From: Rhizophagus clarus
Lineage: Eukaryota; Glomeromycota; Glomeromycetes; Glomerales; Glomeraceae
Reading direction: 5' to 3'
Length of the DNA: 64,000 nt
Assembly: GCA_015698045.1 (NCBI GenBank)
Contig: BLAL01000215.1
Location: forward strand, 1,798,001-1,862,000
Part shown: piece by piece, positions 35,366 to 48,565 of the stretch
Layout: every line of letters begins with the position of its first letter
How positions within the stretch are numbered: position 1 is the first letter of the stretch
Made by a program: the position numbers and the translations under genes
The notes under the pieces: generated by a model
Told to the model about the DNA's origin: nothing
The model's database searches: none
The model's input: only the letters and a program-made list of their open reading frames with translations

Positions 35366-38300
35366 CTAAGCATAATATTCCAATGTTGAGGAATTCCAAC
35401 AATTGAGATTATTTATGTTAGTGAGAATTTTATTATGATCAATATTAACATTGTACTGTATAAACAGAATGATCAATTTAAATAATTGATCTTTAAAATT
35501 ATAAACTATCTCTGCTCTAATATTTTGTGTGACAGAACATGACCATAAATGTTGGTAAGTTTCTAATTTAGTATTACACAACGCACATCTTCAACTACCA
35601 GTGTAAACTGATGGTGATCATTTATATAAGTTATCTTGAGTAGGTAACATATAATTTAGTTTTAAAAGAATTAAATTTGAAATCAAATACAGATGAATCG
35701 TCAAATTTGTCTTTAATATATTTAAAAGTAAAAGATCAATCAAATGATTTTAAATCAGAAGGTGAGATAAAATATTTATTTTTATTTAATTTTAAAAACT
35801 ATTTGATGTATTGTATTTCATTAATGTCTTTTACCATAAGTGTGATATTTCTTTCTATAGATTTATGATTCCAACATATTGTACTATTATGGGCAAGTAA
35901 TTTAGAATCAATTACTAAACATTTTTTATTACATGCTTCTTTAGCTAATTTGTCTACAACATTATTATGATCATCAGATTCGTAAGCCTTTATTTTTTGT
36001 AATGTTATGACTAAATCTTTAAATCTAATCAATTTAATAAAAAGTATCCACAAAATACTATATTGTAATTTCAATTTTTGAATTGCAAAGTGGATAATAT
36101 GTTAATTTTGAAAAACTAATTAATTATTATTTGAGAATCTGTACAAATGGTAACTCTTATGCTTCTATCTAAATATAATAGCGCCATTATAATAGCTATT
36201 AACTCCGCCTTGATTACTAAGAAATTCTCCTGTATCTGACATTAGAATATAGAATTAGTTTCTATAATTTTAAATGCATTATCCATACTAATACTAGTAT
36301 CTGAATGTTTTTTAAAGGATCCATCTGCATATATCGTTAAGGATAATTGACCTTTAACTGTATCTTGTATATTTTTAAGTTAATTACGCAAGAGTATGAG
36401 ATGAAAAAATTCTAACATACTTCTAATAGATGCTTCCTGTAAATTAATTGTATTATATTTAACTTTATTTTCTATCATAGCTATATATTCAAATATTAAA
36501 GAATCTAATATACAGTAGGTATTAAAACAAATGCACCAAATTTTTTAAAGTTATTAATTGTTTTTATTAAATCAATTTAAATCCAATTAAAATAAAATTT
36601 AAAATATAAATAATACATAATATAAACTATTAAAAAACAGAAAATTCAATAAATTCATTAATTGGTTTTTAACATTAAACCAAAAAAACTTGGTGCTTTT
36701 GTTTTGCTACTTTTTAAATTTTTAAAAAATCAAAATTTTTACAAAATTGTATTATGATTTTATAATAAAAAAATGTAAAATTAATTATTAAGTAGCTTAA
36801 ATTACTAATTAAAATTAAAAAAAATCAATATTTTTTAATAATAAATTAATTTATTTATTTAATAAATATAGTTAAAAATTATTATAAAACATATAAAATT
36901 TACAATTTTTTTAGTATAAGGTTTTTTTTGAATAAAATTAAATAAAAGATTTTTATAATAAAATAATACTAAACTTTAAATTCTTCTAGTTAAGGAGAAT
37001 ATGCGAAAAAAAACTGCATTTACAATGGACCTCAAATTAAAAATAGTAATGATTTTCATTTTACATATAGTGAAAATCATTTCTATATGTAAAATAAAAA
37101 TCATTACCATTTTTTAACAAGCAATTTTTTATTAACTAGAGGTCTGTTGCAAATGCAGTTTTTTTCGCATATTTCCCTTAATTAGGAGAATCTAAAATTT
37201 AGTCTTATTTTATTATAAAAATCTTTGATCTAATTTTATTTAAAAAAAACCTTATACTAAAAAATTGTAAATTTTATATATTTTATAATAATTTTTAACT
37301 ATATTTATTAAATAAATAAATTAATTTATTATTAAAAAATATTGATTTTTTTTAATTTTAATTAATAATTTAAGCTATTTAATAATTAATTTTACATTTT
37401 TTTATTATAAAATTATAATACAATTTTGTAAAAATTTTGATTTTTTAATTTTAAAAAGTAGCAAAACAAAAGCACCAAGTTTTTTTAGTTTAATGTTAAG
37501 TAATTAAAAAACTAATTAATGAATTTATATTTAATTTTCTATTTTTTAATAGTTTATATCATATATTATTTATATTTTAAATTTTATTTTAATTGAATTT
37601 AAACTGATTTAATAAGAATAATTAATAACTTTAAAAATTTTGGTATATTTGTTTTGATACCTACTGTATAAGCATTTTGTATGAACTGTGCTTTAACATC
37701 AAAGTTTACAACCAAAACACTGAATTAATACTGGTGCTTGTATCGATGGAGAAATAGAATCATCATTAATATTATGTATCCAATGTTTTACCATAAGAGC
37801 TTAATCATTAGATAATACGTAACTAAAATGTGAAGAATCTAACTTATTATTATAAAAGACTACCTATTGTTTTTTTCTCAATCTTCTTTCTGAATTATTA
37901 CTACCTTGTAAATAATATTGTCTACTATTTATGCTCAACATTAATTGGCATGTAAGATTATTATTATACATAATAGCTAATGTACTGGTAATCAAATTAT
38001 ATTTAATCTTTAAATCTTTCAAATAAATTTTCCATTCTATTAGTACATTGGCAACAGATAATGTTTTTTGTTATAAATATATAATACTTAGTTTAGAAAG
38101 AATATCAAATAGTCCTTTGTTTTAAAATTAATTTGTAATCTAGTAACTTGACGTTAGAGTTAAATGGTTGATATATCCTTGATTGCATACTCTAACCCTG
38201 AGTGAATCATACAATTTGGTATTGTCATTACTAAATTAATTTTTTCTTGAATAGTAATCATGCAAGAATATTGAGAGTTAACACTTGTTTATTATTCAAA

Positions 38301-39255
38301 ATAATATGTTATGACTTATATTCAATACTTAGGATGATGATTGCATTATAAATGTATCTCATCATCTTATCTGTGCGTTGCTTATTTTTAATAATTTTAT
38401 TATATCCTGTGATAATATTTTTATGTTGATTAAATACATATACTTTAAATAAATTAAGATTCATTCAAACACCTAAGATTCTAACTGATTCATTTGGACA
38501 AATCAATTGAATTTCTTGAACGTGAGAACTAAAATTTAATTTAATCGATTTATCTTTAAAGACGTTTGTATTATTAGTCATTAATGCAAATTTTTCGGAG
38601 TTGATCTAAATATTATTCAATTTGTTAAACTTATCTACTATTTGTAATATATTTTTTAATTTATATAATGTATCTGTTATTCATGACATGTCATTTATAT
38701 AGGTTTGAGAGGAAATTATAATTGTTTCTTTATCAGGATTTCTTAATTGAACATTATTAACAATTAATTGATTTAGTGTCAGTATAACCCAATTGCAATT
38801 TATTTATTTCACATAGGAGTAAATCATAATAATTAGTTTAAAGAAAAGGTAAAATCACTTTACCCTGATCTATTCCTATAAGCGCTTTGTAAAATTAAGT
38901 TGTTTCTGTTGTTGTAATAACTGCTTTTCTACTATTAAAAAATAAGTTAACAAATAATTGAATGATTCTCTTAGGAATCTTAATTCTATTGAGAGCTAAC
39001 TCCAGCATCTTGATATCAACTTTATCATATGCTTTTGATAGGTCTTAAAATAATATTCATAAAGATTTATTCTTGACTTTAGCATTTTTTATAATCAAAT
39101 TCATGATTCTAATGGAAATTTCAGTAGAACCTTCAGGTAGTGTTACATGATTTCCTTCTTTCAAAATATTATTATTCGCAATAATTTGAGAAAGTTTTTA
39201 GGTAATAATTTTAACAACTACCTTTCTCATTATTTCTAAAAGTGTAATAGGCCTA
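35366..39255 (-). pseudogene. Dead LINE (non-LTR retrotransposon) with RT and RNase H, split by a MITE
   Basis: Read on the minus strand from 39,255: KIRPITLLEIMRKVVVKIIT (RT fingers), then DLSKAYDKVDIKMLELALNR (catalytic D in the AYD motif), GIDQGKVILP and TYINDMS, the position of the usual xADD motif. After the MITE (36,513-37,666) come KIKAYESDDHNNVVDKLAKE (RNase H-like, about 36,000) and CNTKLETYQHLWSC (C-terminal Cys/His motif, about 35,540-35,581). Many stops and shifts interrupt it. The endonuclease and N-terminal RT parts are missing; the 5' side ends against the 57-bp array. It once copied RNA into DNA at target nicks; it is now inert. Confidence 0.8.
36513..37666. mobile_element. 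1.15 kb fold-back MITE, Tc1/mariner type
   Basis: The left end CAGTAGGTATTAAAACAAAT and right end (reverse complement CAGTAGGTATCAAAACAAAT) are flanked by TA at 36,511-36,512 and 37,667-37,668. The inverted arms run about 480 bp each, to about 36,990 and 37,190, so the element is almost entirely one giant hairpin. The short centre holds a smaller palindrome around TTTTCATTTTACATATAGTG. Confidence 0.88.
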
Positions 39256-39274
39256 ATTTTATAATATAAAAAAT

Positions 39275-39990
39275 TTTGCAAATTTATAATTTTGTAAGTT
39301 TATAAATATTTATAGTGTAATATTTCAAAAAATTTTGAAATAAAATGTAAATTTACAATTTTATTAGATTTATGTGATATTATGGTCAAAATATTATATA
39401 AGTTTTCAATATTATAAAACCTATATGATATTACAGTCAAAATATTTCAAGAATTTACAGTCTTGTAAACTTATGTAATATTACAGTTAAAATATTTCAA
39501 GAATTTATAATTTTCGTAAAATTACATGATATTATAGTCAAAATATTTTAAGAATTTACGATCTTGTAAATTTACGTAATATTATGGTCAAAATATTTTA
39601 AGAATTTATAATCTTGTAAACTTATGTAATAGTATTACAATCAAAATATTTTGAGAATTTACAGTCTCATAAATTTATGTGATATTATGGTCAAAATATT
39701 TCAAGAATTTACAGTCTCATAAATTTACGTGATATTACAGTCAAAATATTTTAAGAATTTATGGTCTTATAAACTTACGTAATATTATGGTCAAAATATT
39801 TTGAGAATTTATGGTCTCATAAACTTATGTGATATTATGGTTAAAATATTTCAAAAATTCACAGTCTTGTAAATTTATGTGATATTACGATCAAAATATT
39901 TTGAGAATTTACAGTTTCGTAAATTTATGTGATATTATAATCAAAATATTTTAAAAATTTACCATCTTGTAAACTTATATAATTTTACAG
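39275..39990. repeat. 57-bp tandem repeat, about 12 copies
   Basis: The unit is about AATTTACGTGATATTACAG, TCAAAATATTTTAAGAATTT and ACAGTCTCGTAA in order. Copies differ mainly at C/T and G/A positions. It abuts the truncated 5' side of the LINE. Confidence 0.85.
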
Positions 39991-40015
39991 TATTATTAGT
40001 ATCATTAGTACTAAT

Positions 40016-40148
40016 CAAAATTGATGCTATCAGGTACATATTAAGTGGTTCAGAATTAGCAACATCAGGATCAAGAAGTAGTTCAAATGAAAATGACTTA
40101 AGTCAGACTAGTCAATCAAGCCTAACAATTTGGAAAATTGATGATTAA
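40016..40148 (+). pseudogene. Fragment resembling a protein C-terminus
   Basis: A short open stretch encodes RYILSGSELATSGSRSSSNE then NDLSQTSQSSLTIWKIDD and a stop. Serine-rich tails ending in a hydrophobic W motif occur in many proteins; no family is assigned. Confidence 0.3.
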
Positions 40149-40149
40149 T

Positions 40150-41052
40150 TAATATTATTCATTTTAATAAAAATATTTTTATATTATCATAATTATAAAT
40201 TATCTTTGACTGTTTATTATACCAAATATTTTACTATTAGTATTAATGACTTTATTATAAGGTTAAATTGCCAGATATCTATCTAATTCATGTTATAAAG
40301 ATTTAATTGTAAAAAATTTTATTTATAAACGTTATATTACAATATATCTGTCATAATGTAATATGCCTGTCATAATATCAGCATTTTAATAATTTAATTC
40401 GCAGAAAAATATAATTAAACAGCTGAATGCTATCATCACATACAATATGAACAAAAAAATCATGCAAATTTACATCTTTATAAATAAATTATATTACGCA
40501 AATTTTTGTGTTAATACGTGTTAATAAATTGGAAACTAGTTATGTAATTTAGCTAATAATAGTAATAGTTATAAGCAGATGATCAGTCAAATGGCTTTTG
40601 CGAATGATCAGCCAAGTGCTTTAGTAATTAAAAAATCAACATATGATTATATATGATTTTTTTTATAAAGGCGACAATTATTCTCACTTTTTGTTAACAA
40701 TTCAATTGTACTTCCACTTTTGTTATTTGTATTCTCTATAAGAGATATGAATAACAAAATTGGGGGTATAACAACAATAGTCTTTATAAATTGATGATAT
40801 TTTTCAATATTTTGTTAATTTGTACTTTTTACGAGTTTTTAAATTTTTTTTTGTAGCAAAATATTGCAATAATTTCTTCTATTTCTGCAATATTTTGCAA
40901 GTTTTTTTTCTTTTTTAGTATAAAAATGATGTTATGACTTTACCTCCTTTTTATAAATTTCTGGTTCATGCATTTTTCCCTTTTTTCTAATTTGTAGTTC
41001 ATCTATTATCCCATTTTAATAAAAATATTTCATTGAATTTTTTCTTTTAAAG
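40150..41052. other. AT-rich intergenic, no gene seen
   Basis: There are only short frames. TATAAAAATG lies at about 40,919, some 130 bp before the next gene relic, and may be its old TATA box. Confidence 0.35.
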
Positions 41053-42447
41053 ATGGCTACCAGGTGACATAAAGATAAAGGTGAGAAGACTTCTGAAAAT
41101 AAACGTATAAAAATATTTGAAGATAGTGTCAAAAGTATATGTATATATAATATATAATATAACATATTTTTTTATAAAAAAATTATATATATATTAAAAT
41201 TATATTTTGTTGTTAAAGTTAGTAAGAAAATAATAGAAAAACTTTTAAGATATGATTCACAAATAATTTCAAAGATAGATACACTTATTAATGGTCAAAA
41301 AAATATCAAAAACAGTTTAAAAGATGTAGAAAAAAAACTTAGTGAAAACAATAACAAAACTAATAATACAATAGATCAGGATTATATAAAAGTAATAAAA
41401 TGAATATTGTTAATATGAAGTTTATACCTCAAAGTTTATGCCTCAATGCTAACATTGTTTGATTAGAATCTTATCAAAAAAGTTGTGAAAAATTTATTTG
41501 AAAAATCAATTTATCCATCTCAGGATGAATATAGAGACGCAACTGAAAAATTTCTTAAGAATGAAAATCCAGAATTTTTGAATAACTTTAAAAAAAATGA
41601 ATAGATTCTGTTCTATAAGAGAAATATTATTCAAAATGTAAGTTAAAGCAATTTTGATCATTATTAAAATTTCTTATTAATAATTTTCTTTTTAATAATT
41701 GACTAAACAACATAGGAGTGTAAAAGACAAGTATACGTCAAGGGTAAAAGATGTGATGTACACTGTATTTGAACAATACAGATGCAAATTGCCATCTGTC
41801 AATTTTTAAAATGTGATGTGGAAAATACAAGAATGGAAAAATAAACCTGAAGTAAAACAATATTATAAAAACAATTTTAAAAAGGTAAAGGATAACCCTG
41901 CGATATATATGTCATTAATAATTGAAAAATTGCGCAATGAAAACAAAAATCTATTAAAAATATTAATAGCTTATACTATTAGTATTTGTGAAACATTTTT
42001 AAATCCTGAAAATCAGGATATTCATATAAATGAAAAATTATTAAAACCAAAGATAATTAAAAACTTAGTAAGTTTTAATTTAAATTTTATAAGATGTTAG
42101 TTATTTAATTACAGTTATTTATTTATTTTTTTATTTTTTTATTTATTTTATTTTTTTTTTCCTAGCAAAAGCTAGAAAACAAAGAAAAGTTTTTATATTC
42201 TGAGACTGAAGATAAATCCTTATCAACTGATGCTAACAATAGTAAATTAGGTAAAGGTGCTAATGATGATAAAGGTATTAATACTGATAGTAAGAATGCT
42301 GATAAAGGTGAAGCTGTTAATACTGATAGAAATAGCGAAGGTATCAATACTGATAGTAAAGGTGGTGAAGGAACTAGTATCAAAAATAATAAAGATAAAA
42401 GTATTTATGATTCTAATGGATCATACAATACTAAAGAAGAAGCCTAG
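41053..42447 (+). pseudogene. Multi-exon gene of unknown function, broken
   Basis: Exon-like pieces in order: 41,053-41,134 (MATR, TGA, HKDKGEKTSENKRIKIFE), 41,219-41,391 (KIIEKLLRYDSQIISKIDTL, then a polar coiled-coil-like stretch), 41,467-41,637 (FEKSIYPSQDEYRDATEKFL), about 41,716-42,080 (DVMYTVFEQYRCKLPSVNF, stop, MWKIQEWKNKPEVKQYYKNN and onward), and 42,167-42,447 (acidic tail with repeated GINTDSK). Boundaries fit GT-AG introns. Stops at TGA (codon 5), TAG after FKKNE and TAA after PSVNF fit C:G to T:A changes. The central lysine-rich helices look DNA- or protein-binding, but no domain is recognised. It may be a species-specific expanded family or a transposon-borne gene. Confidence 0.5.
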
Positions 42448-42599
42448 TATTTAAGTAGTTTATTCAATAACTATGAGTTGCGTAGAAGGTAGTTTTTTTT
42501 ATAAATTTTATTATTTTTTTTTTTATATTTTTTTTTTATATATATTACATATACATATATCAACAATAGATTTTGGACTTGTCCAATTGGTTTTTTTAA

Positions 42600-42990
42600 T
42601 TGGACAGTATTGAACAGTTCAAAACCAGTTTTGGACATATTTTGGATACAGTTTTGGACAGTCTAAAATTATTCAAAAATTTAAATTTTTATTAAACTAA
42701 AAATAAAAAAAAAGTAAATATCTAATAAATTAAATGGACAAGAAGTTAATATAAAATCGCAAAATAATACCAAAAAAAAATACCTTAATTTTAATTAATT
42801 ATAATATTATTTTAATTATTAGCCAAAATTAGGTCAAAATCAGGCATAATTCTGGTCTGAATTAAATATTTAGTCATGTAATCTGTCCAAAACCTATCCA
42901 ATGAAAAAAAGGTTTTAGTTTTGGACAAGTTTTGGATAAGTTTTGAACAAATATTCAAAACGTCCAATTATTCAATTGCCCAACACTGCA
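42600..42990. mobile_element. Probable MITE with CAGTRTTG ends
   Basis: CAGTATTGAACAGTTCAAAA on the left and CAGTGTTGGGCAATTGAATA (reverse complement of the right end) are imperfect inverted ends. TTTTGGAC/GTCCAAAA motifs are dense inside. No clear target duplication is seen. Confidence 0.45.
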
Positions 42991-42999
42991 TATATAATA

Positions 43000-43600
43000 G
43001 TTATTTTTATTATAATAATAAAATATATAATATGTATTGTAATAAAGCTAGTTTAATGCAAATTTGTATAAAATTATAATAACAAATTAATTACAATTTA
43101 TTTTTTATACAGATAAAATTTTTTTTTTTGATAATAGAAGGCAATAACTGCTTAAAATAAATTGAATTTAAAATTCTGTTATAATTTTTTTTTAGTTGTA
43201 TCAGGAAATTTTTAAATATTTAATATATAAATTTACACACTTGACGCAAAATTGCAAACTTATGTAAATTTATTATTTAAATTTGTATTTTATAGTTACG
43301 ATATATAAACTTTAATCTATATCAAATATTTTATAGAAATGATACATAAATACGATAATTTATGTTTTGTACTTTTTTTTTTAATCAGATAATTATAATT
43401 GAAGTTATAAATATTACTTTTTAGATAACAAAATATAGATAATAAAAAGAGCAAATATTTTTATTAAAGGCAAATTTTCTGATATTATAATTATCCAAGG
43501 TCTTAATGATCTTAATACAGATTATTTTAAATATTTCTGACCAATCAAAATTAGGCTGATCTTGCACATGATTTATTTAATATGCATATCATACACACAT
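43000..43600. other. AT-rich, nothing recognised
   Basis: No frame, terminal repeat or RNA gene could be seen. Confidence 0.4.
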
Positions 43601-43639
43601 CTTTTAACTATGGTCTTTTCTGTTTATTTTTTATTTTAT

Positions 43640-44290
43640 CTTTTTCTTTTATTTTGTTTTAAGGAATTTTATTCTTCTGTTTAATATTTTTAAATATAAT
43701 ATATATTTACATATATTTCCATAATTTATTGCTTTGCTGGTACAAAAGTATTTGTTTATTAATAATACTAATTGTGCTTTTACTTATACCGTAATACTAA
43801 TGATATTATCCATATCTCCTTTATTCTTTTTGCTTATATCTTAATATTCACCATATTCCCTTTACTTTTTACTTTAATACTAACAATATACTAACTATAT
43901 TTCTTTTACTTAATACTAAACAATACAAATTATGTTTCTTTTACTACTTTAACAAATATTAACTTTATTTCTTTCTCTTTATCTTAATACTAATGAATAT
44001 TAACTTTATTTCTTTTATTTCTTTACCTTAATACTAACGAATACTAATTTTATTTTTTTATTTCTTTATTTAATACTAACAATAACAATTATATTTCTTT
44101 AACTCTTTTATTTTAATACTAATGATATTAACAATATTACTTTTATCTTTGTATGTTTCTTTTTATTTGTATTCTTAATGCTAACAATATCAATACTACT
44201 AATATTTACTAGGAATATTGATGCTGATAGTTATTTCTCTACTTTTTACATCTAATTATATTGTTACTTTTCCTTTTATGTAATTTATTT
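43640..44290 (+). repeat. Pyrimidine-rich degenerate repeat (TTTCTTTTA..TTAATACTAA)
   Basis: Units of about 40-60 bp combine a TTTATTTCTTTTACTTT tract with AATACTAACAATA. It may be an eroded relative of the T-rich micro-exon arrays, but no AG/exon/GT pattern survives. Confidence 0.5.
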
Positions 44291-44389
44291 ATTTATAAAA
44301 TATCTGTAATTTTTTTATAATTTAATAAAGTTACTTTTATTTTGAATTATATCTAATGCCCAATTATTATATAAGCCCAAATATTAAAA

Positions 44390-44850
44390 ATTGCATCATA
44401 AATTTTGAAATGATACAAAATATTACATTAATATTAGAAACTCTACATATCGTAATATTTTGAAATATTTTAAAAAGTTACAAAATATTATTGCTTACAA
44501 AAACTTGTGGTAGATCTGAAAACCTATGAAATATTATATAAAATTACAAATTATTACAAATCATAATATCGTAGAATATTATAAATCATAAAATTACAGA
44601 TAAAATATTATAAAATATTATGCCTAAAAACCTATAAAATATTGTGTAAAATTACAGATTATTACAAATCATAATATCATAGAATACTACGAATCATAAA
44701 ATTATGAAGATTTATACATTGTAATATTTTGAAATATTTTAAAAAGTTACAAAATATTATACTTACGCAAACTTTTAGTAGGTCTGAAAACTTACAAAAT
44801 ATTTTGATGCGTAAACTTATGTAACTTTTAGCACTATAAAATTTCCTGAT
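44390..44850. repeat. Two diverged direct copies, about 250 bp apart
   Basis: AATATTTTGAAATATTTTAA followed by AAAGTTACAAAATATTAT occurs at about 44,455 and 44,715. ACAAATCATAATATC recurs at about 44,550 and 44,655. No coding content is seen. Confidence 0.55.
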
Positions 44851-45610
44851 GTATAAATAAATAAAAAAACATAATTTACTTTATATTACTTATAATAGTT
44901 TTATTGTGTTATATTAACTAAAAGCTAATAATATAACATATTCTTTATGATTACTTTTAATTATTATAGTTAAAATTAAAGTATGATTATTATTAAGATC
45001 ATATTTATTATTTAAACTAATGCAAAATTTTTTAAATTTTTAACTATCTTTTAATCATAAGTTAATTGATAAAGATAATTAGTAATAGTAATTTAAATGT
45101 TCTATTGATGCTGATAGATCTAACTGCTAATAATAAAGTACATAATTTTTTGCTTTAAAAATTTCTATTATTATGTAATGAAGAATGATTTACAGGTCAG
45201 CGTTTTCTTTTAATTATCTATCATCTTTTAGAATAAAATTTTCAATTTAATATTATTACAAATTTCATATTATTCATTTAATGTTTCTTTTAATATTTCT
45301 TCACTTTCACTATTATAAGATATAAGTAATTTTATTTTAATTTTCTTAGTTATTTTACAATCAGATCTTCTATTTAAATAATTTTGTTTTGTATGTCTCT
45401 TGTAAATTAATTTTAGAAATACTTGAAAAATAAGAATTTAATATATTTGATGGTAAATATATTTTAGTTATTTTAATATACTATAAAGATTATTAAATTT
45501 TAGCATAATAATTTTGATTCTGATATAACATAAATCTTGCAAAAGTGTATATCATAATAATTTTAAGATTATTTGAAAAATTATAATTTATATAATTTCT
45601 TTTACAATTA

Positions 45611-45781
45611 GGGGAGTGACATATATTAGCTAATATTTTAGGGGGTGGGGGGATAAGCAAAAATCTTAGGTTACACAATTTTTAAAAAATATAATTAGTT
45701 GCATGTGACCATGATATCTTACCTAGAGGTGGGGGTAAGCGCCTATAGTAAAAAAATATTAGCTAATATATGTCACTGTCC
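45611..45781. mobile_element. 171-bp PIF-like MITE, copy 2
   Basis: The ends GGGGAGTGACATATATTAGC and GGACAGTGACATATATTAGC (reverse complement) are inverted. The target duplication is TTA at 45,608-45,610 and 45,782-45,784. It aligns with 32,975-33,143 over its whole length. Confidence 0.85.
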
Positions 45782-45813
45782 TTACTAATATTACTATATT
45801 TTTTTGATATTTA

Positions 45814-46399
45814 CCGTATATCACGGGCCACAGTATCCCGGGTATCTTGCAAATTTTGGGGGTTTTGGCCTATACCCGGGGGTACTGTACACGGGTGGAT
45901 ACTATACATAGGGGGGGTACAGGATTTTTAAAATACCCAGGGTACATGCTATGTATAATACCCGGGTTTAATTAGATTGGCGAAATGCAAAAAAATGCTA
46001 AAACTGATTGTTCTGGCATTTTTATATATATAAAGTAAAAAAAATGTCAAAACTGATTGTTCCAGCGTTTTTTATATGTAAAGTAAAAAAAATGCCGAAA
46101 CTGATTGTTCCAGCGTTTTTTATATGTAAAGTAAAAAAAATGTCGAAACTGATTGTTCCAGCGTTTTTTATATGTAAAGTAAAAAAAAATGCTAAAACTG
46201 ATTGTTTTGGCGTTTTTTTATATATCTGGAATATATATTATATATTGATCTAGTATTATACCCCAGGTATTTTACAAAATTTTAAGCTTTAAATTGGAAT
46301 TCTCTATGTAAAGTATCCGGGTACTTTAAAATTCTCGCAAATTTCTTGAGGGGGGTACTATATATACATAGGGGGGGTACTGTGGCCCGTGATATACGG
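45814..46399. mobile_element. 586-bp element with GC-rich 24-bp ends and an internal 48-bp array
   Basis: The left end CCGTATATCACGGGCCACAG and the right end are exact inverses over at least 20 bp. TA flanks both sides (45,812-45,813; 46,400-46,401). GGGGGGTAC/CCCGGGTA motifs are unusually GC-rich for this DNA. Inside, 45,985-46,215 holds about five copies of a 48-bp unit (ATGCCGAAACTGATTGTTCC and on). The superfamily is uncertain; a TA target suggests mariner type. Confidence 0.75.
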
Positions 46400-46401
46400 T
46401 A

Positions 46402-46930
46402 TTTCCTTTTTAAGTACAGCACATTACTCAAAACTAACATAATTTATTTATCTTATTACTAGATTTTATTTTTTTAAAATATTCTTTTTTTACAGATGTT
46501 AAATATATAATATCATCAATTTTATTAGTAGACTTAGTTTCTTTCTTATTAGTCTTCTATTCAATAAAGTCTATAATACTTTTAATATGATTAACAGTTA
46601 TATTTTATTTAATTAAATCCAGTATCTTTTTTCTGCTCTGATATTTTAATCTGATATTTTGTAATAAAGAATATTTAGAAATATACCATTCAGCAATCTG
46701 ACTAAATTGCATATTAATAGTTTCATCATCATTATATTGTATCAAACTTTTATTTATATTTGTAAAGATAAAAAAAAAATTAAAAAAAAGATAGAAAAAA
46801 AGATCAAAACTAAGCCATTTATCTAATATGTTATATTTAATAACATCATGTGATTCAATATCATATTTCACAAAAATTTTTATAATAATCACAGTATTAT
46901 TTATTACATTACCAAGTTAAGAAAAATCCA
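46402..46930 (-). other. AT-rich, one unassigned minus-strand frame
   Basis: A frame at 46,605-46,892 encodes a 95-residue polypeptide with a phenylalanine-rich centre and a basic C-terminus. No motif is recognised and no introns are visible, so I do not call it a gene. Confidence 0.25.
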
Positions 46931-48565
46931 TTTATCATTACAATGAGTCTAGTATCACCCACTAATTTTTTACTGGTACATGATCAAAAAATTGAGTTTC
47001 TTTTTTATACTGGTTTATTTCACATGGTCAAAAAATTGATTTTTCTTTTTTGTATTGATATAAAAATAAATTATTTTTGTTGTGAAACACATAATCTCTT
47101 TTCTGCTATCTTATAAACAATATGTCTAATCTAAAAGTTTGTTCAGGTTGTTATCAAAATAAAATATAAGTGAATTTTTGAGCAAAAATATTGTAAGAGC
47201 AATTTGCAGTAGTTGTAGAAATAAAAATTTAAATGTAAAAAAGAGACAAAGATGTGAAGAAGAAGTTAATAATAAAGAAAATGCTAAAGAAAATGCTAGA
47301 TTACCTAGTCAGCTTTCAAATATTATTTACGAATAATAAATAAAACAAGTGAATTTTTAGAAAATAAAGGTGTCAGATTTATTATAGAAGAAATTTTACA
47401 TTTAGAACCTTTAATCAAGGAATTGCAAAATACATTAACTGATGAAGAAAAAGATAACAAAATTGCTAATAGAGGTCAGAGGTGTTGATTTAGTTTCAAA
47501 AAGAGATGGGTATAGATATGTATATCACTCTAAACATGCACAGAAAAATACAATTTTAATTCATTATTGGTGTAATATACAGGTAGAATTAAATAAACAA
47601 TCAGTAAAACATAATGATCCAGCTAAACAACGTGATATAGATTCACAAATTTAATGATATTCATGTAATGGATGCATATCAATAAAAATTGATTATCAAA
47701 ACAATCTTGTATTCTTTAAATTAGACCATAAATTGCATACCTAATCAGATCACAATTTTTTTTTTTTTTTGGTCAAAACAAATGCATAGCTTTATTAAAA
47801 ATGTATCAAATAATATAAAAGATAATAATAGTATACCATCTTATTTACTAGTGCTACAATAATAAGTGACAAGTACTTGTCATAACTAACTATAACAGCT
47901 TATTCTCAAAGGGGTAATAGGAAGTCTGATTATAAATTTAAGGAATAAGGAAACAAGAAAAAAAAAGAAATATACTAAAAAAATAATAAAATAAAAACAA
48001 ACAACTTGATTAAATCCAAAAAGATTTCTAAATTAAAAGCTGTAAAACTAAACTAACTAAATCAAGCACTAGTCAAAAAAGGACAATTCGGCCTAAATTT
48101 GACCAGGTCAAATATAGGTCAAATAACGATCTAACCTATGTTAAATTGAGGCCAATTTTTTTGGCGCATTTAGGGTGCCAATCGTCTCAAATTCAGAAAG
48201 AAAATTCAACCATCATTTTACCTATATTAGGACATTATTACATATTTATTCGACCCTAAAAAAAACTATATTCAACTACTGTATATAATCCAAATATAAT
48301 TGATAAATAAGTCGAACTAAAGGTTTTTCAAGGTTAAATAATAAAGCATCATTTTGTATTTTATAAGTAAATAAAAACCATTTATTTTATATATATTGAC
48401 GTATATAGTATATAGTAATATAAGATAATTATATAAACCAACCTGCATATGATCAACCGTACAATAACTATAACACTCATAAACCAATCATAATTATATA
48501 AACCAAAAAAAAATATAAAATATCTAGTCATAATTATATAACCAAAAAAAGAAATATAAAATATA

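Noticed and set aside
42162..42383. Minus-strand frame rich in LSVLIPS
   Set aside because: It is the antisense shadow of the GINTDSK repeat exon on the + strand.
46008..46253. An 81-codon repeat frame
   Set aside because: It is the 48-bp array inside a transposable element; no start context or other support.
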